Assembly: GCF_014842875.1 (NCBI RefSeq)
Contig: NZ_JACYXZ010000001.1
Coordinates: forward strand, 1,240,001 to 1,304,000
Direction: 5' to 3'
Origin: Nocardioides donggukensis
GTDB lineage: Bacteria > Actinomycetota > Actinomycetes > Propionibacteriales > Nocardioidaceae
DNA length: 64,000 nt
Position 1 is the stretch's first letter. Every line of letters begins with the position of its first letter. Below the pieces are notes generated by a model. The model searched no databases. It was not told where the DNA came from and saw only the letters and a program-made list of their open reading frames with translations. The translations under genes were made by a program, and so were the position numbers. Positions 52,583 through 62,173 of the stretch are shown one piece after another.

Positions 52583-53080
52583 TCAGCGGGCGATCGGGGC
52601 GGTGAGCGCCCCGGTCGCCCGGACCAGGTCGGTCGGCGCGAGCTCGACCTCGAGTCCCCGGCGGCCACCGGAGACGAACACGGTCGGGTGGCCGAGCGCC
52701 GAGGTGTCGAGCACCGTCGGGAGGGCGCGCCTCTGGCCCACCGGCGAGATCCCCCCGACGACGTACCCGGAGCTGCGCTCCGCGGCCGCCGGGTCGGCCA
52801 GGGTGCCGCGGCGGGCGCCGACCGCCCGGGCCAGCGCCTTGAGGTCGAGCTGACCGGTGACCGGCACGATGCCGACGACGAGCGAGCCGTCGGCGTCGGC
52901 GAGCAGGGTCTTGAGGACCCGCTCGGCCGGCACCCCCAGCGCCGCGGCGGCCTCGCCCCCGAAGCTGTCGGCCCGCGGGTCGTGCGCGTAGGTGTGCACG
53001 GTGAACCCGATGCCGGCCCGGCTCAGTGCGACCGTGGCCGGGGTCCCGGCCCGGCCCGCCGCGCCCTTCCTGAGTGCCAT
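52583..53080 (-). CDS. ybaK: Cys-tRNA(Pro) deacylase YbaK
   Basis: Editing factor that hydrolyses Cys-tRNA(Pro). The 165 residues carry the YbaK motif set: TPATVALSRAGIGFTVHTYAHDP, AAAALGVPAERVLKTLL, LVVGIVPVTGQLDLKALARAVGAR and SGYVVGGISPVGQRRALPTVLD, with the GGISP loop and Lys (VLKTLL). Unlike the shorter YbaK-like protein at 10925-11392, this is close to the canonical Haemophilus YbaK. It is downstream of and in line with a Lon-N-domain gene, with 16 nt between. Confidence 0.88.
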   Translation of the reverse strand: MALRKGAAGRAGTPATVALSRAGIGFTVHTYAHDPRADSFGGEAAAALGVPAERVLKTLLADADGSLVVGIVPVTGQLDLKALARAVGARRGTLADPAAAERSSGYVVGGISPVGQRRALPTVLDTSALGHPTVFVSGGRRGLEVELAPTDLVRATGALTAPIAR

Positions 53081-53096
53081 CGACTCAGTCGGCGAC

Positions 53097-53765
53097 TCAG
53101 TTGGGGGACCAGCCGGTGCGCGCCACCTGGGTCGCGGGCAGCGAGGGGAGCGCGGTCATGGCGGAGATCTCGCCCCGCAGCAGCTCGCCGACCATCGCCA
53201 GCCGCACCGAGGCCGACTCGGCCTCCAGCAGCGCCTGCCGGTCCTGCAGCGTCAGCAGGCAGGTCGCGGCCAGGCTCCACGAGAGGTACGTCGCGTCGCG
53301 GGGCAGGTCGCCCTCGAGGACGCTGTCCCCGCGGATCTGGGAGAGCAGCGTGCGGTACTCCTCGAAGGTCAGCCGGGCCCGCTCGGAGATGCGGGGGTCC
53401 ACGTGCTCCTCGGGGTCGGCGAGCACGTCGACCTGGCCGGCGAGGAACGGGCCGGAGGTCTCCAGCGCCTCGAGACGCAGGCGGCCGCGGCCGACCGCGA
53501 CGATGTCGAAGGTGCCGTCGTCGTTGCGCTCGACGTCGGTGAGCTGGAGCAGGCACCCCACCCGGTGCACCGACTGGCCACCGCGCTCGCCCACCTCGTA
53601 GCCCTCCCGGATCGCGACCGAGCCGAACAGTCGCTCGGCCGGGTCCTCGATCCGCAGCAGCTCGTGGACCAGGGCCCGGTAGCGGTCCTCGAAGACGTGC
53701 AGCGGCACGCTGATGCCCGGGAACAGCACGGTGTTCAGCGGGAACATCGGCACGGTCTCGGTCAC
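53097..53765 (-). CDS. Lon N-terminal-domain (LON substrate-binding) protein
   Basis: A 222-residue stand-alone LonN domain: PMFPLNTVLFPGISVPLHVFEDRYRALVHELL at the start, a beta-rich PUA-like centre (GCLLQLTDVERNDDGTFDIVAVGRGRLRLEAL) and a helical end. Stand-alone LonN proteins lack the ATPase and protease parts; their role is unknown. GTG 53765 was chosen because TAGGCT lies 7 nt before it. Longer readings extend into the divergent promoter region. Confidence 0.83.
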   Translation of the reverse strand: MTETVPMFPLNTVLFPGISVPLHVFEDRYRALVHELLRIEDPAERLFGSVAIREGYEVGERGGQSVHRVGCLLQLTDVERNDDGTFDIVAVGRGRLRLEALETSGPFLAGQVDVLADPEEHVDPRISERARLTFEEYRTLLSQIRGDSVLEGDLPRDATYLSWSLAATCLLTLQDRQALLEAESASVRLAMVGELLRGEISAMTALPSLPATQVARTGWSPN

Positions 53766-53772
53766 GCTCTCG

Positions 53773-53778
53773 AGCCTA
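53773..53778 (-). promoter_or_regulatory. -10 element of a leaderless promoter for the LonN gene
   Basis: TAGGCT (minus strand), 7 nt before GTG 53765, back-to-back with the hisD promoter. Confidence 0.5.
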
Positions 53779-53826
53779 GTCGTTCCCCGGGCCGGAACGG
53801 GGGAGTGCCGGTCCCGGCCGGGCACC

Positions 53827-53832
53827 TAGAAT
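53827..53832 (+). promoter_or_regulatory. -10 element of a leaderless his operon promoter
   Basis: TAGAAT, 7 nt before the hisD ATG at 53840. No leader peptide or T-box could be fitted in this short space. Confidence 0.6.
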
Positions 53833-53839
53833 CGGGACC

Positions 53840-55186
53840 ATGATCCGCCGCATCGACCTCCGCACCGACCCCGGCACCGACCCGGGGGGTCCCGCCGAGG
53901 GCGCCGTTCAGAGCGCCGTGCCGCGCGCCGAGTTCGACGTGGACGCCGCGGTCGAGGTGGTCCGGCCGATCTGCGAGGACGTCCGGGAGCGGGGCGAGCC
54001 GGCCGTGGCGGAGTACTCGGCCCGCTTCGACGGCGTCGAGCAGACCGACCTGGCGGTGCCGCGTGCGGCCCTGACCGAGGCCCTGGCCGCCCTCGACCCG
54101 GCCGTGCGGGCCGGGCTGGAGGAGTCGATCCGCCGGCTCCGGGCCACCTGTGCGGCCGAGCTCGAGTCGGACGTGGTCACCGACCTGGGCCCCGGCGCCC
54201 GGGTGACGCACCGGCTGGTGCCGATGCAGCGGGTCGGCCTCTACGTGCCCGGGGGGATCGCGCCCCTGGTCTCCTCGGTGCTGATGAACGTGGTCCCGGC
54301 CCAGGTGGCCGGCGTCGGGTCGATCGCGCTGACCTCGTCCCCGCAGAAGGCGCACGGCGGACTGCCGCACCCGACGATCCTCGCCGCCTGCGAGCTGCTC
54401 GGCGTGGAGGAGGTCTACGCGGTCGGGGGCGCCCAGGCGATCGCCATGTTCGCCTACGGCGCCGGGCCGTGCCGGCCGGTCGACCTGGTCACGGGCCCGG
54501 GCAACATCTACACGGTCGCGGCCAAGCGGCTCCTCAAGAGCGTGGTCGGCATCGACTCCGAGGCCGGGCCCACCGAGATCGCGATCCTGGCCGACGAGAC
54601 CGCCGAGGCGTCGTTCGTGGCGGCCGACCTGATCAGCCAGTCCGAGCACGACCCGATGGCCGGCAGCGTGCTGGTCACCCCGTCGGAGCGGCTGGCCGAG
54701 GAGACCGAGGCCGAGCTGGACAAGCAGGTCTCCCTGACCCGGCACGCGGAGCGGATCCGCACCTCGCTCGGCGGCCGGCAGTCGGCGATCGTGCTCGTCG
54801 ACGACCTGGAGCAGGGGCTGGAGGTGGTCAACGGCTACGCCGCCGAGCACCTCGAGATCCAGACCGCGGACCCGGAGCGGTGGGCGGCCCGGGTGCGCAA
54901 TGCCGGCGCGGTCTTCGTGGGGCCGTTCACCCCGGTGTCGCTGGGCGACTACTGCGCCGGCTCCAACCACGTGCTGCCGACCGCGGGCTGCGCCTGCCAC
55001 TCCTCCGGCCTGTCGGTGCGCTCGTTCCTCAAGGCGGTGCACGTCGTCTCCTACACCCGCGAGGCGCTGGACGAGGTGGCGCACCACGTCGTCGCCCTGG
55101 CCGAGGCGGAGGACCTGCCCGGCCACGGGGCCGCGGTCCGCGCCCGGTTCGCCCCCACCGGCGCACCCGACGAGCCCACCGCATGA
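53840..55186 (+). CDS. hisD: Histidinol dehydrogenase
   Basis: Last two steps of histidine synthesis: L-histidinol to L-histidine with two NAD. Zn enzyme. Motifs: [88 protein letters not shown] and the C-terminal [19 protein letters not shown]. 448 residues, normal. First gene of hisD-C-B-H-priA-hisF. ATGA overlap with hisC. Confidence 0.95.
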   Translation: MIRRIDLRTDPGTDPGGPAEGAVQSAVPRAEFDVDAAVEVVRPICEDVRERGEPAVAEYSARFDGVEQTDLAVPRAALTEALAALDPAVRAGLEESIRRLRATCAAELESDVVTDLGPGARVTHRLVPMQRVGLYVPGGIAPLVSSVLMNVVPAQVAGVGSIALTSSPQKAHGGLPHPTILAACELLGVEEVYAVGGAQAIAMFAYGAGPCRPVDLVTGPGNIYTVAAKRLLKSVVGIDSEAGPTEIAILADETAEASFVAADLISQSEHDPMAGSVLVTPSERLAEETEAELDKQVSLTRHAERIRTSLGGRQSAIVLVDDLEQGLEVVNGYAAEHLEIQTADPERWAARVRNAGAVFVGPFTPVSLGDYCAGSNHVLPTAGCACHSSGLSVRSFLKAVHVVSYTREALDEVAHHVVALAEAEDLPGHGAAVRARFAPTGAPDEPTA

Positions 55187-56262
55187 GCTGGCCTCCCCTG
55201 CGGGAGGAGCTGCGCGGGATCGCCCCCTACGGCGCTCCGCAGCTCGACGTGCCCGTCCAGCTGAACGTCAACGAGAACCCCTACGGCCCGTCGCCGCGGG
55301 TGGTCGCCGACATCGCGACGGCCGTCGCGGAGGCCGCCGGGACCCTGCACCGCTACCCGGACCGGGAGTTCACCGAGCTCCGGGCGGCGTTGGCCGACTA
55401 CCTCGGTCACGACGTGTCGCCGGAGCAGGTGTGGGCCGCGAACGGGTCCAACGAGATCATGCTCCAGCTGCTCCAGGCGTTCGGTGGTCCCGGCCGCACC
55501 GCGCTGAGCTTCGCGCCGACGTACTCGATGTATCCCGAGTACGCCCGGGACGCGATGACCACGTGGGTCGCCGGTCGTCGCGAGAGCGACTTCTCGCTGG
55601 ACCTCGACGCCGCCCGGGCGCTGGTCCGCGAGCACCGGCCCTCGGTGGTGCTGCTGCCGTCGCCGAACAACCCCACCGGCACCGCGCTGCCGGCGGAGGC
55701 GGTGACGGCGCTGTGCGAGGAGACCGGCGACGGGGTCGTGGTCGTCGACGAGGCGTACGGCGAGTTCCGCCGCGCCGGCACGCCGAGTGCGCTGGAGCTG
55801 CTGCCGCGACACCGGAACCTGGTCGTCACCCGCACGATGAGCAAGGCGTTCGCGCTGGCCGGGGCCCGGCTGGGGTACCTCGCCGCGGCGCCGGAGATCT
55901 GCGACGCGATCCGGGTGGTCCGACTGCCCTACCACCTCTCCGCGATCACCCAGGCCACGGCGCTGGCGGCGCTGCGGCACGCCCCGGAGCTGCTGGGCCG
56001 GGTCGAGGAGCTGCGCGGCCGCCGCGACGAGACCGTACGCTGGCTCCGCGAGCAGGGCCTCGAGGTGGCCGACAGCGACGCGAACTTCGTGTTGTTCGGC
56101 CGGTTCGCGGACCGGCACGCGGTGTGGCAGGGACTGGTGGACCGGGGCGTGCTGGTGCGCGAGACCGGTCCGGACGGATGGCTCCGGGTGTCGATCGGCA
56201 CCGCGGAGGAGATGACGGCGTTCACCGACGCCCTCACCGAGGTCATGGAGGAGCAGCGATGA
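55183..56262 (+). CDS. hisC: Histidinol-phosphate aminotransferase
   Basis: PLP enzyme converting imidazole acetol phosphate to histidinol phosphate. Substrate motif [70 protein letters not shown] and the PLP lysine in [17 protein letters not shown]. 359 residues. ATGA overlaps at both ends. Confidence 0.94.
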   Translation: MSWPPLREELRGIAPYGAPQLDVPVQLNVNENPYGPSPRVVADIATAVAEAAGTLHRYPDREFTELRAALADYLGHDVSPEQVWAANGSNEIMLQLLQAFGGPGRTALSFAPTYSMYPEYARDAMTTWVAGRRESDFSLDLDAARALVREHRPSVVLLPSPNNPTGTALPAEAVTALCEETGDGVVVVDEAYGEFRRAGTPSALELLPRHRNLVVTRTMSKAFALAGARLGYLAAAPEICDAIRVVRLPYHLSAITQATALAALRHAPELLGRVEELRGRRDETVRWLREQGLEVADSDANFVLFGRFADRHAVWQGLVDRGVLVRETGPDGWLRVSIGTAEEMTAFTDALTEVMEEQR

Positions 56263-56867
56263 GCAGGCCGGAGCGACGGGCGAGCATCGACCGCGAGACC
56301 AAGGAGTCGAAGGTCCACGTCGAGGTCGACCTGGACGGCAGCGGCCGGGCGCAGGTCTCGACCGGCGTCGGCTTCTTCGACCACATGCTCGGCTCGTTCG
56401 CGCGGCACGCGCTGGTGGACCTCGTCGTGCACACCAACGGCGACACCCACATCGACGCCCACCACACGGTCGAGGACACCGCGATCGTGCTGGGTGAGGC
56501 GCTGCGCGAGGCGCTCGGCGACAAGCGCGGGATCCGCCGGTTCGGCGACGCCACGGTGCCGCTGGACGAGGCGCTGGTCCAGGCGGTCGTGGACGTCTCC
56601 GGCCGGCCGTACTGCGTGCACACCGGTGAGCCCGAGGGCCAGCAGTACGTCGTGCTCGGCGGCGACTACCTGGGCTCGCTGACCCGGCACGTCTTCGAGA
56701 CGGTCGCCTTCCACGCCCACCTGGCGCTGCACGTGCGGGTGCTCGCGGGGCGCGAGCCGCACCACATCGTCGAGACCCAGTTCAAGGCCTTCGCCCGGGC
56801 GTTCCGGGACGCGGTCGCCCACGACCCCCGCGAGACCGGTGTGCCCTCGACCAAGGGCACCCTGTGA
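56259..56867 (+). CDS. hisB: Imidazoleglycerol-phosphate dehydratase
   Basis: Mn enzyme, dehydrates imidazole glycerol phosphate. Metal-binding pattern: [34 protein letters not shown], and the second half [25 protein letters not shown] with [19 protein letters not shown]. 202 residues, monofunctional form (no phosphatase domain). Overlaps hisC and hisH. Confidence 0.95.
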   Translation: MSRPERRASIDRETKESKVHVEVDLDGSGRAQVSTGVGFFDHMLGSFARHALVDLVVHTNGDTHIDAHHTVEDTAIVLGEALREALGDKRGIRRFGDATVPLDEALVQAVVDVSGRPYCVHTGEPEGQQYVVLGGDYLGSLTRHVFETVAFHAHLALHVRVLAGREPHHIVETQFKAFARAFRDAVAHDPRETGVPSTKGTL

Positions 56868-57541
56868 CCGCTCGCCCCACGGTGGCGGTGCTCGACTACG
56901 GCTCGGGCAACCTGCGATCGGTCGTGCGCGCCGTCGAGCGGGCCGGCGCCGAGGTCGACCTCACGGCCGACCGGGGCACGGTGCTGGCCGCCGACGGCCT
57001 GGTCGTGCCGGGCGTGGGCGCCTTCGCGGCCTGCATGGCGGGCCTGCGCGCGGTGCACGGTCCCGAGCTGATCGGTCGCCGGCTCGCCGGCGGCCGCCCC
57101 GTGCTCGGGATCTGCGTCGGCATGCAGGTGCTCTTCGCCCGGGGGGTCGAGCACGGTGTCGCCTCGGACGGCTGCGACGAGTGGCCGGGCGTGGTCGAGC
57201 GGCTGCAGGCGCCGGTGGTGCCGCACATGGGCTGGAACACCCTCGAGGTGCCGGACGGCTCGTCGCTGTTCGCGGGGGTGGAGCAGGAGCGGTTCTACTT
57301 CGTGCACTCCTACGGGGTCCGGGAGTGGGAGCTGGTCACCAACGACCGGACCCGCGCGCCGCTGGTCACCTGGGCCGAGCACGGCGGCGACCGGTTCGTC
57401 GCGGCCGTCGAGAACGGGCCGCTCAGCGCCACCCAGTTCCACCCCGAGAAGTCCGGCGACGCCGGCGCCGCCCTGCTCCGCAACTGGGTCGGCTCCCTCC
57501 GCCCGTCGCCCGTGGCCGCCTCCCTAGGATCGTCGTCATGA
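56864..57541 (+). CDS. hisH: Imidazole glycerol phosphate synthase, glutaminase subunit
   Basis: Class I glutamine amidotransferase that feeds ammonia to His[23 protein letters not shown] start, oxyanion region [10 protein letters not shown], nucleophile Cys in [14 protein letters not shown], and the His-Glu pair in [17 protein letters not shown]. 225 residues. The C-terminal tail [11 protein letters not shown] overlaps the start of priA and carries a -10-like TAGGAT. Confidence 0.94.
   Translation: MTARPTVAVLDYGSGNLRSVVRAVERAGAEVDLTADRGTVLAADGLVVPGVGAFAACMAGLRAVHGPELIGRRLAGGRPVLGICVGMQVLFARGVEHGVASDGCDEWPGVVERLQAPVVPHMGWNTLEVPDGSSLFAGVEQERFYFVHSYGVREWELVTNDRTRAPLVTWAEHGGDRFVAAVENGPLSATQFHPEKSGDAGAALLRNWVGSLRPSPVAASLGSSS
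57525..57530 (+). promoter_or_regulatory. Internal leaderless-type -10 before priA
   Basis: TAGGAT, 7 nt before the priA ATG at 57538, within the last codons of hisH. It could give a second promoter for priA-hisF. Confidence 0.35.
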
Positions 57542-58272
57542 GCGACCACCTCGAGCTGCTGCCCGCCGTCGACATCGCCGGGGGCCAGGCGGTCCAGCTC
57601 GTGCAGGGGGTGGCCGGCTCCGAGAAGCGCTTCGGCGACCCGGTCGAGGCGGCGCTGCGCTGGCAGTCGGCCGGCGCCGAGTGGATCCACCTGGTCGACC
57701 TCGACGCCGCCTTCGGGCGGGGCCACAACCGGGAGCTCCAGGCGCGGATCGTCGGCACCCTCGACATCGCCGTGGAGATGAGCGGCGGGATCCGCGACGA
57801 CGAGTCGCTCGCGGCGGCCATGGCGACCGGGTGCCGCCGGGTCAACATCGGCACCGCGGCCCTCGAGCAGCCCGAGTGGTGCGCGGCCGCGATCGCGGAG
57901 CACGGCGACCGGGTCGCGGTGGGCCTCGACGTCCGCGGGCGGACCCTCGCGGCCCGGGGCTGGACCCGCGAGGGCGGCGACCTGTACGACGTCCTGTCCC
58001 GGCTGGACTCCGAGGGCTGTGCCCGCTACGTGGTCACCGACGTCAACAAGGACGGCATGCTCCAGGGCCCGAACCTCGAGCTGCTCCGCGACGTCTGCGC
58101 CGCCACCGACCGGCCCGTGGTCGCCTCGGGCGGGATCACCGAGCTGGCCGACCTGGCGGCCCTGCAGGGGCTGCTCGAGGACGGCGTGGAGGGCGCGATC
58201 GTCGGCACCGCGCTCTATGAGGGCCGGTTCACCCTCGAGGAGGCGCTGGCGCTCACCGGGGTGCGGCCGTGA
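57538..58272 (+). CDS. priA: Phosphoribosyl isomerase A (bifunctional HisA/TrpF)
   Basis: TIM-barrel isomerase of histidine synthesis; in actinobacteria PriA also does the TrpF step of tryptophan synthesis. [83 protein letters not shown] and [14 protein letters not shown]. The RGWTREGG block with its Arg and Trp matches PriA rather than plain HisA. 244 residues. Confidence 0.9.
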   Translation: MSDHLELLPAVDIAGGQAVQLVQGVAGSEKRFGDPVEAALRWQSAGAEWIHLVDLDAAFGRGHNRELQARIVGTLDIAVEMSGGIRDDESLAAAMATGCRRVNIGTAALEQPEWCAAAIAEHGDRVAVGLDVRGRTLAARGWTREGGDLYDVLSRLDSEGCARYVVTDVNKDGMLQGPNLELLRDVCAATDRPVVASGGITELADLAALQGLLEDGVEGAIVGTALYEGRFTLEEALALTGVRP

Positions 58273-59030
58273 GCCTCGCCGTCCGTGTGATCCCGTGCCT
58301 GGACGTCGACGCCGGCCGGGTGGTCAAGGGGGTCAACTTCACGGGCCTGCGCGACGCCGGCGACCCGGTGGAGCTGGCCCGGACCTACGACGCGGAGGGC
58401 GCCGACGAGCTGACCTTCCTCGACATCTCCGCCTCCCACGAGGGCCGCGCCACGACGATGGAGATCGTCTCGCGGACCGCGGAGGAGGTGTTCATCCCGC
58501 TGACCGTCGGCGGGGGAGTCGGGTCCGTGGAGGACGTCGACCGGCTGCTGCGGGCGGGAGCCGACAAGATCGCCGTCAACACCGCGGCGATCCGTCGCCC
58601 CGAGCTGGTGGCGGAGATCGCCGACCGGTTCGGCAACCAGGTGCTGGTGCTGTCGGTGGACGCGCGCCGGGCCCCGGGCACCGACTCGGGCTTCGAGGTG
58701 ACCACGCACGGCGGCCGGCGGTCGGCCGGCATCGACGCGGTGGCCTGGGCGGCCCGGGCGGCCGACCTCGGTGCCGGCGAGATCCTGCTCAACGCGATGG
58801 ACGCCGACGGCACCCGGGACGGGTTCGACCTGGCGCTGATCCGCCAGGTCCGCGCCGCCGTGAGCATCCCGGTCATCGCCTCGGGCGGGGCCGGGGCGCC
58901 CGAGCACTTCCCGGCCGCCGTGGACGTCGGCGCCGACGCGGTCCTGGCGGCCTCGGTGTTCCACTTCGGCACCCTCACCGTCGGCCAGGTCAAGGAGTCC
59001 CTGGCGGCGGCCGGCCACCCGGTGCGCTGA
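58269..59030 (+). CDS. hisF: Imidazole glycerol phosphate synthase, cyclase subunit
   Basis: TIM-barrel cyclase using ammonia from HisH. Catalytic Asp in [18 protein letters not shown]; other motifs [56 protein letters not shown] and [18 protein letters not shown]. 253 residues. Last gene of the histidine operon; only 15 bp separate it from the convergent kinase gene. Confidence 0.95.
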   Translation: MSLAVRVIPCLDVDAGRVVKGVNFTGLRDAGDPVELARTYDAEGADELTFLDISASHEGRATTMEIVSRTAEEVFIPLTVGGGVGSVEDVDRLLRAGADKIAVNTAAIRRPELVAEIADRFGNQVLVLSVDARRAPGTDSGFEVTTHGGRRSAGIDAVAWAARAADLGAGEILLNAMDADGTRDGFDLALIRQVRAAVSIPVIASGGAGAPEHFPAAVDVGADAVLAASVFHFGTLTVGQVKESLAAAGHPVR

Positions 59031-59045
59031 CCGGCGCCCGCGCCC

Positions 59046-59600
59046 TCAGCCGACCAGTCGGCCGACGTGGTCGACGAGCAGGTCGGCCCGCTCACGGGTC
59101 CGGTCGGCGGCGAACCGCGCCGCCTCGGCACGGGCCCAGGCCTCCCAGTGCGGCGCGAACGACTCCCCGTCCCGGTCCAGTCCGCGCCGCATCCGCAGGT
59201 CGTGGGCGGCGTCGACGAAGACCAGCGTGCTGACCAGGTCGGCGTACGCCGCGGCGCCGGCGCCGACGCCCTCGAGGACCAGCAGCGGGGCCGGGGCGAC
59301 CCGGTGCCGCTCGGCGTACGCCCCGGCGTGCCAGTCGTAGCGGCGGTAGCTCCCCGGCTCGCCGACCGACAGCGGGCGCAGCAGCCCGTCGAGCTGGGCC
59401 TCGACGCGGGCCAGGCCGTCCCAGCCCTCGTAGAGGTCGTCCATGTGCACGAGCGTCGCCCGGCCGGCCGCGGCGACGGCCACGGCCAGCGTGGTCTTGC
59501 CCGACCCGGCCGGCCCGTCGACGCAGACCAGCCGGCCGGCCCCCAGGGTGGGCGGCCCGGCCTCCGCGTGCGCGAGGACCGCCGCGACGGTCCGGTCCAT
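59046..59600 (-). CDS. P-loop kinase, uridine-kinase-like
   Basis: A 184-residue P-loop protein. Walker A is VDGPAGSGKTTLAVAVA (about 28-44), an HMDDLYEGWDGL motif follows (Asp-rich, as in uridine or small-molecule kinases), LLVLEGVGAGAAAYADLVSTLVFVDA is the Walker B-like strand, and the lid is RMRRGLDRDGESFAPHWEAWARAEAARFAADRTRERADLLVD. Phosphate acceptor unknown. Its ATG overlaps the stop of the PLP-barrel gene (ATGA). Confidence 0.78.
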   Translation of the reverse strand: MDRTVAAVLAHAEAGPPTLGAGRLVCVDGPAGSGKTTLAVAVAAAGRATLVHMDDLYEGWDGLARVEAQLDGLLRPLSVGEPGSYRRYDWHAGAYAERHRVAPAPLLVLEGVGAGAAAYADLVSTLVFVDAAHDLRMRRGLDRDGESFAPHWEAWARAEAARFAADRTRERADLLVDHVGRLVG

Positions 59601-60814
59601 CAGAAGGCGTGCCCGGTGCCGCGGTAGGTGGGGACCGACTCGACGATCCGGTCGCCGGCCAGGAGGTGCACCTCGGTGCCGTGCTCGAACAGCTCCCCGG
59701 CCTTGGCGTGCCGGAACCACACCAGGTCCCCGACCGCCAGCGTCGAGGCAGGGTGGCCGGTCAGCGGCGTCTGCACCTCGCCGGCGCCCTCGAGCGAGGT
59801 CAGCCGCAGGCCCGGCGGCGCCCACGGCACCGGGGCCCGGTCGTCCCCGACCGGCCCGGAGGCGATGAGGCCGCCGCCCGCGACGGTCACCGTCGTCGGG
59901 TTCGGTCGCCGCACCACCGGGACGGCGAAGTACGCCGCGGGTCGCGGCTCGAAGGACCGGTAGTGGTCGAAGAGCCCCGGGACGAGGAGGCCGGACCCGG
60001 CCGCCACCTCGGTCACGACCGGGTCCGCTGACGAGGTCTCGACCGAGCCGGAGCCGCCGGCGTTCCAGAACTCCAGCGGCCCCACCTCCGCGGCCAGGGC
60101 ACGGGCCAGCGCCTCGCGGCGCGCCGACAGCTGGTCCACCGAGGCGGCCTTGAGCCGGCGCACCACCACGGACCGGGCGCGTTGGCCGGGCGGGTCGTCC
60201 GGCACCCCCGCGACCTGGCCCTCGTAGGTCATGACCCCGACCAGCCGGAACCCCGGGCGACGGCCGATCTCCCGGGCCAGCTCGACGACGGCGTCGACCT
60301 CCCTCAGCGGCGACCGCTTCGGGCCGACGTGCTGGGAGCCGATCGTGAGGCCCGCGTCGACGTCGATCGCGACCCGGACCGAGACCGCCTTCGACGAGCG
60401 CACCGAGTCGACGACGTCGAGGTGCTCGACGCCGTCGACCATGAGTGTGACGACCGCGGCCGCCGACGGCGAGGCCACCAGCCGGGCGAGCGCGGCACGG
60501 TCGACGCTGGGGTAGCCGAGCACCACGTCGTCGCTGATGCCGTGCTCGTGCAGCCAAAGCGCCTCGCGCAGCGAGTAGGACAGGACGCCGGCGAAGCCGG
60601 GCCGGGCGAGCGCCCGGGCGAGCAGGGCGGGCACCCGCAGGGACTTCGACGCCACCCGCAGCGGCGTGCCGCCCGCCCGGCGGGCGAGGTCCGCGGCGTT
60701 CGCGTCGAAGGCGTCGAGGTCGACCAGGAGCAGGGGGGTCCGCGGATCGGGGAGGTCGGCGACGGCGGCGTCCAGTCGGGAGCGCAGGCGGTGGCGCTCC
60801 ACGAAGTCGACCAT
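59600..60814 (-). CDS. PLP-barrel enzyme, alanine racemase / D-threonine aldolase-like
   Basis: A 404-residue protein of the fold-type III PLP family (alanine racemase N-terminal domain). The PLP lysine is Lys57 in RVASKSLRVPALL; further PLP-site stretches are SYSLREALWLHEHG, VRVAIDVDAGLTIG, and FWNAGGSGSVETSSAD. The C-terminal DSD1-like part (from about 300) is beta-rich; the zinc site of D-serine dehydratase / D-threonine aldolase is not clear. Likely acts on a D-amino acid or 3-hydroxy amino acid. Overlaps both neighbours by ATGA. Confidence 0.75.
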   Translation of the reverse strand: MVDFVERHRLRSRLDAAVADLPDPRTPLLLVDLDAFDANAADLARRAGGTPLRVASKSLRVPALLARALARPGFAGVLSYSLREALWLHEHGISDDVVLGYPSVDRAALARLVASPSAAAVVTLMVDGVEHLDVVDSVRSSKAVSVRVAIDVDAGLTIGSQHVGPKRSPLREVDAVVELAREIGRRPGFRLVGVMTYEGQVAGVPDDPPGQRARSVVVRRLKAASVDQLSARREALARALAAEVGPLEFWNAGGSGSVETSSADPVVTEVAAGSGLLVPGLFDHYRSFEPRPAAYFAVPVVRRPNPTTVTVAGGGLIASGPVGDDRAPVPWAPPGLRLTSLEGAGEVQTPLTGHPASTLAVGDLVWFRHAKAGELFEHGTEVHLLAGDRIVESVPTYRGTGHAF

Positions 60815-61284
60815 CAGGTGATGCCGCGCTTCTTCAGGATCGCCTCGATGTCGGCCATGTCGTCGCCGATCGCCGGCTCGCCGCGCCGGGCCGCGGGCAG
60901 CTCTCCGGAGCGCTCGGCCCTCCGGCCCCGGCCGACCCGCCTGCCCTCGGAGCCGGCCTCGGAGCCGCCCTCGGGCAGGGCCCCCGAGGACCGTCTGGCC
61001 GCGAAGCCGGTCAGCACGAACAGCAGCACCGAGACCCCGAACAGGGACACCCCCAGCCACACCACCGGGCTGAAGACCAGGCTGGTCGCCCAGTCCAGCA
61101 CCGCGTCGGTGATCCGGGTGAACATCCGCAGCGTCCCGGTGAGCAGGGCCGCCAGCGGGAGCAGCGTGATCGCCAGCCCGCGCAGGCCGGACAGCGTCCC
61201 GCGGCGGCGGAACGCGTGCACCGTCCACGCCGCGCCCGCGCCGGTCAGCGCCAGCGTCAGGGCCAACCAGGTCACGTCGTCCAT
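60814..61284 (-). CDS. Membrane protein, first gene of a three-gene set
   Basis: A 156-residue protein: three transmembrane helices (LALTLALTGAGAAWTVHAF, LAITLLPLAALLTGTLRMF, VVWLGVSLFGVSVLLFVLTGF) and a basic Arg/Glu tail with IGDDMADIEAILKKRGIT, resembling an actinobacterial cellulose-synthase-like or envelope protein tail, not recognised as a known family. ATGA overlap with the PLP-barrel gene, so all three genes (membrane protein, PLP enzyme, kinase) form one unit. Diverges from the sseB-like gene. Confidence 0.65.
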   Translation of the reverse strand: MDDVTWLALTLALTGAGAAWTVHAFRRRGTLSGLRGLAITLLPLAALLTGTLRMFTRITDAVLDWATSLVFSPVVWLGVSLFGVSVLLFVLTGFAARRSSGALPEGGSEAGSEGRRVGRGRRAERSGELPAARRGEPAIGDDMADIEAILKKRGIT

Positions 61285-61341
61285 GCCTCAAGCCTGACAC
61301 ATCGGGCCCGCCCCCGGGGCCGGCTGCGAGGCCCGATTCCC

Positions 61342-61347
61342 TAGGCT
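61342..61347 (+). promoter_or_regulatory. -10 element of a leaderless promoter for the SseB-like gene
   Basis: TAGGCT, 7 nt before the ATG at 61355; preferred over GTG codons at 61349 and 61352. Confidence 0.5.
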
Positions 61348-61354
61348 GGTGGTG

Positions 61355-61870
61355 ATGAACGATCCAGATCGCTTCGCCGGTGCCCGCCTCCAGGAGGCGC
61401 GGTTCCCCGGCGACGTCGGCGAGCGGGCGCCGGAGGTGGCCGCGGCATTGGCCGCCGCCCGCTCCGGCACCGCCGGCCGGGCGGTCGCCCTGGCGGCGCT
61501 GCAGCGCTCCCGGCTGCTGGTGCCGGTCGTCGCGGTCGCCGACGAGGTCGAGTACGACGAGCGCGGCCTGGCCCATGACAAGTCCAGCGACATGGCCGCG
61601 GTGCTGATGCGCGGCCGGGACGGCCGGCTGGCCCTGCTGGCGTTCACCGGCACCGAGCCGCTCGCCGCCTGGAACGCCGAGGCCCGCCCGGTCGCGGTGA
61701 CCGCCCGGGACGCGGCCCGGTCCGCGGTGCAGGACGACGCCGCGGCGCTGCTGGTCGACGTGGCCGGCCCCGACCCGTTCGTCGTCGAGGGGCAGGACCT
61801 CACCGGGCTGGCCGGCGACTGGACGCTGGCCGAGGTGGACGGGCGGCCGGCCTGGCTCGCGCCCGGGTGA
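61355..61870 (+). CDS. SseB-family protein
   Basis: A 171-residue protein of the SseB N-terminal-domain family: AALAAARSGTAGRAVALAALQRSRLLVPVVAVADEVEYD, then the beta-sheet DMAAVLMRGRDGRLALLAFTGTEPLAAWN and a C-terminal DVAGPDPFVVEGQDLTGLAGDWTLAE. Function in actinobacteria unknown; the gene often lies just upstream of infC. Confidence 0.82.
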   Translation: MNDPDRFAGARLQEARFPGDVGERAPEVAAALAAARSGTAGRAVALAALQRSRLLVPVVAVADEVEYDERGLAHDKSSDMAAVLMRGRDGRLALLAFTGTEPLAAWNAEARPVAVTARDAARSAVQDDAAALLVDVAGPDPFVVEGQDLTGLAGDWTLAEVDGRPAWLAPG

Positions 61871-62173
61871 GCGGCCCCGGTCCGGTCGGCGGCAGCAAGG
61901 GAGGCAGCAATTTGGGGGCACCGGCCCGCTCGCGGTAGTGTGTCCCTCGACCGATCCGTGCTGTCCGTGCCCGCAGGGGCAGGACGGATCCGACAAGCGG
62001 AGGCGAAGGCTTCCCACCCGCACCGACCGCAAGGTCGTCGGGTCCGGTCACGCAGGCCCGCAGCACCCGGCGTACGCCGTGGGGCGGCAGGTCGGCGAGA
62101 GGACGTGAACCACGTCCGGAGACTGGCTTCCGCTTGCCGAGCGGAAGCCTTTTCGTCTCTTGTAGGAGGACAC
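61871..62173 (+). promoter_or_regulatory. infC leader region, no gene
   Basis: A 303-bp gap. TAGTGT at 61936-61941 is the likely -10, giving a leader of about 225 nt. It contains a small hairpin (GGACGTG-AAC-CACGTCC, 62101-62117) and an intrinsic terminator close to the infC start. Leaders of this kind in other bacteria are controlled by L20 or IF-3; the actual regulator here is unknown. Confidence 0.6.
62125..62160 (+). terminator. Intrinsic terminator / attenuator before infC
   Basis: GGCTTCCGCT-TGCCG-AGCGGAAGCC, a perfect 10-bp stem, followed by TTTTCGTCTCTT. It ends only 14 nt before the infC start codon, so it must be a conditional terminator (attenuator). Confidence 0.85.
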
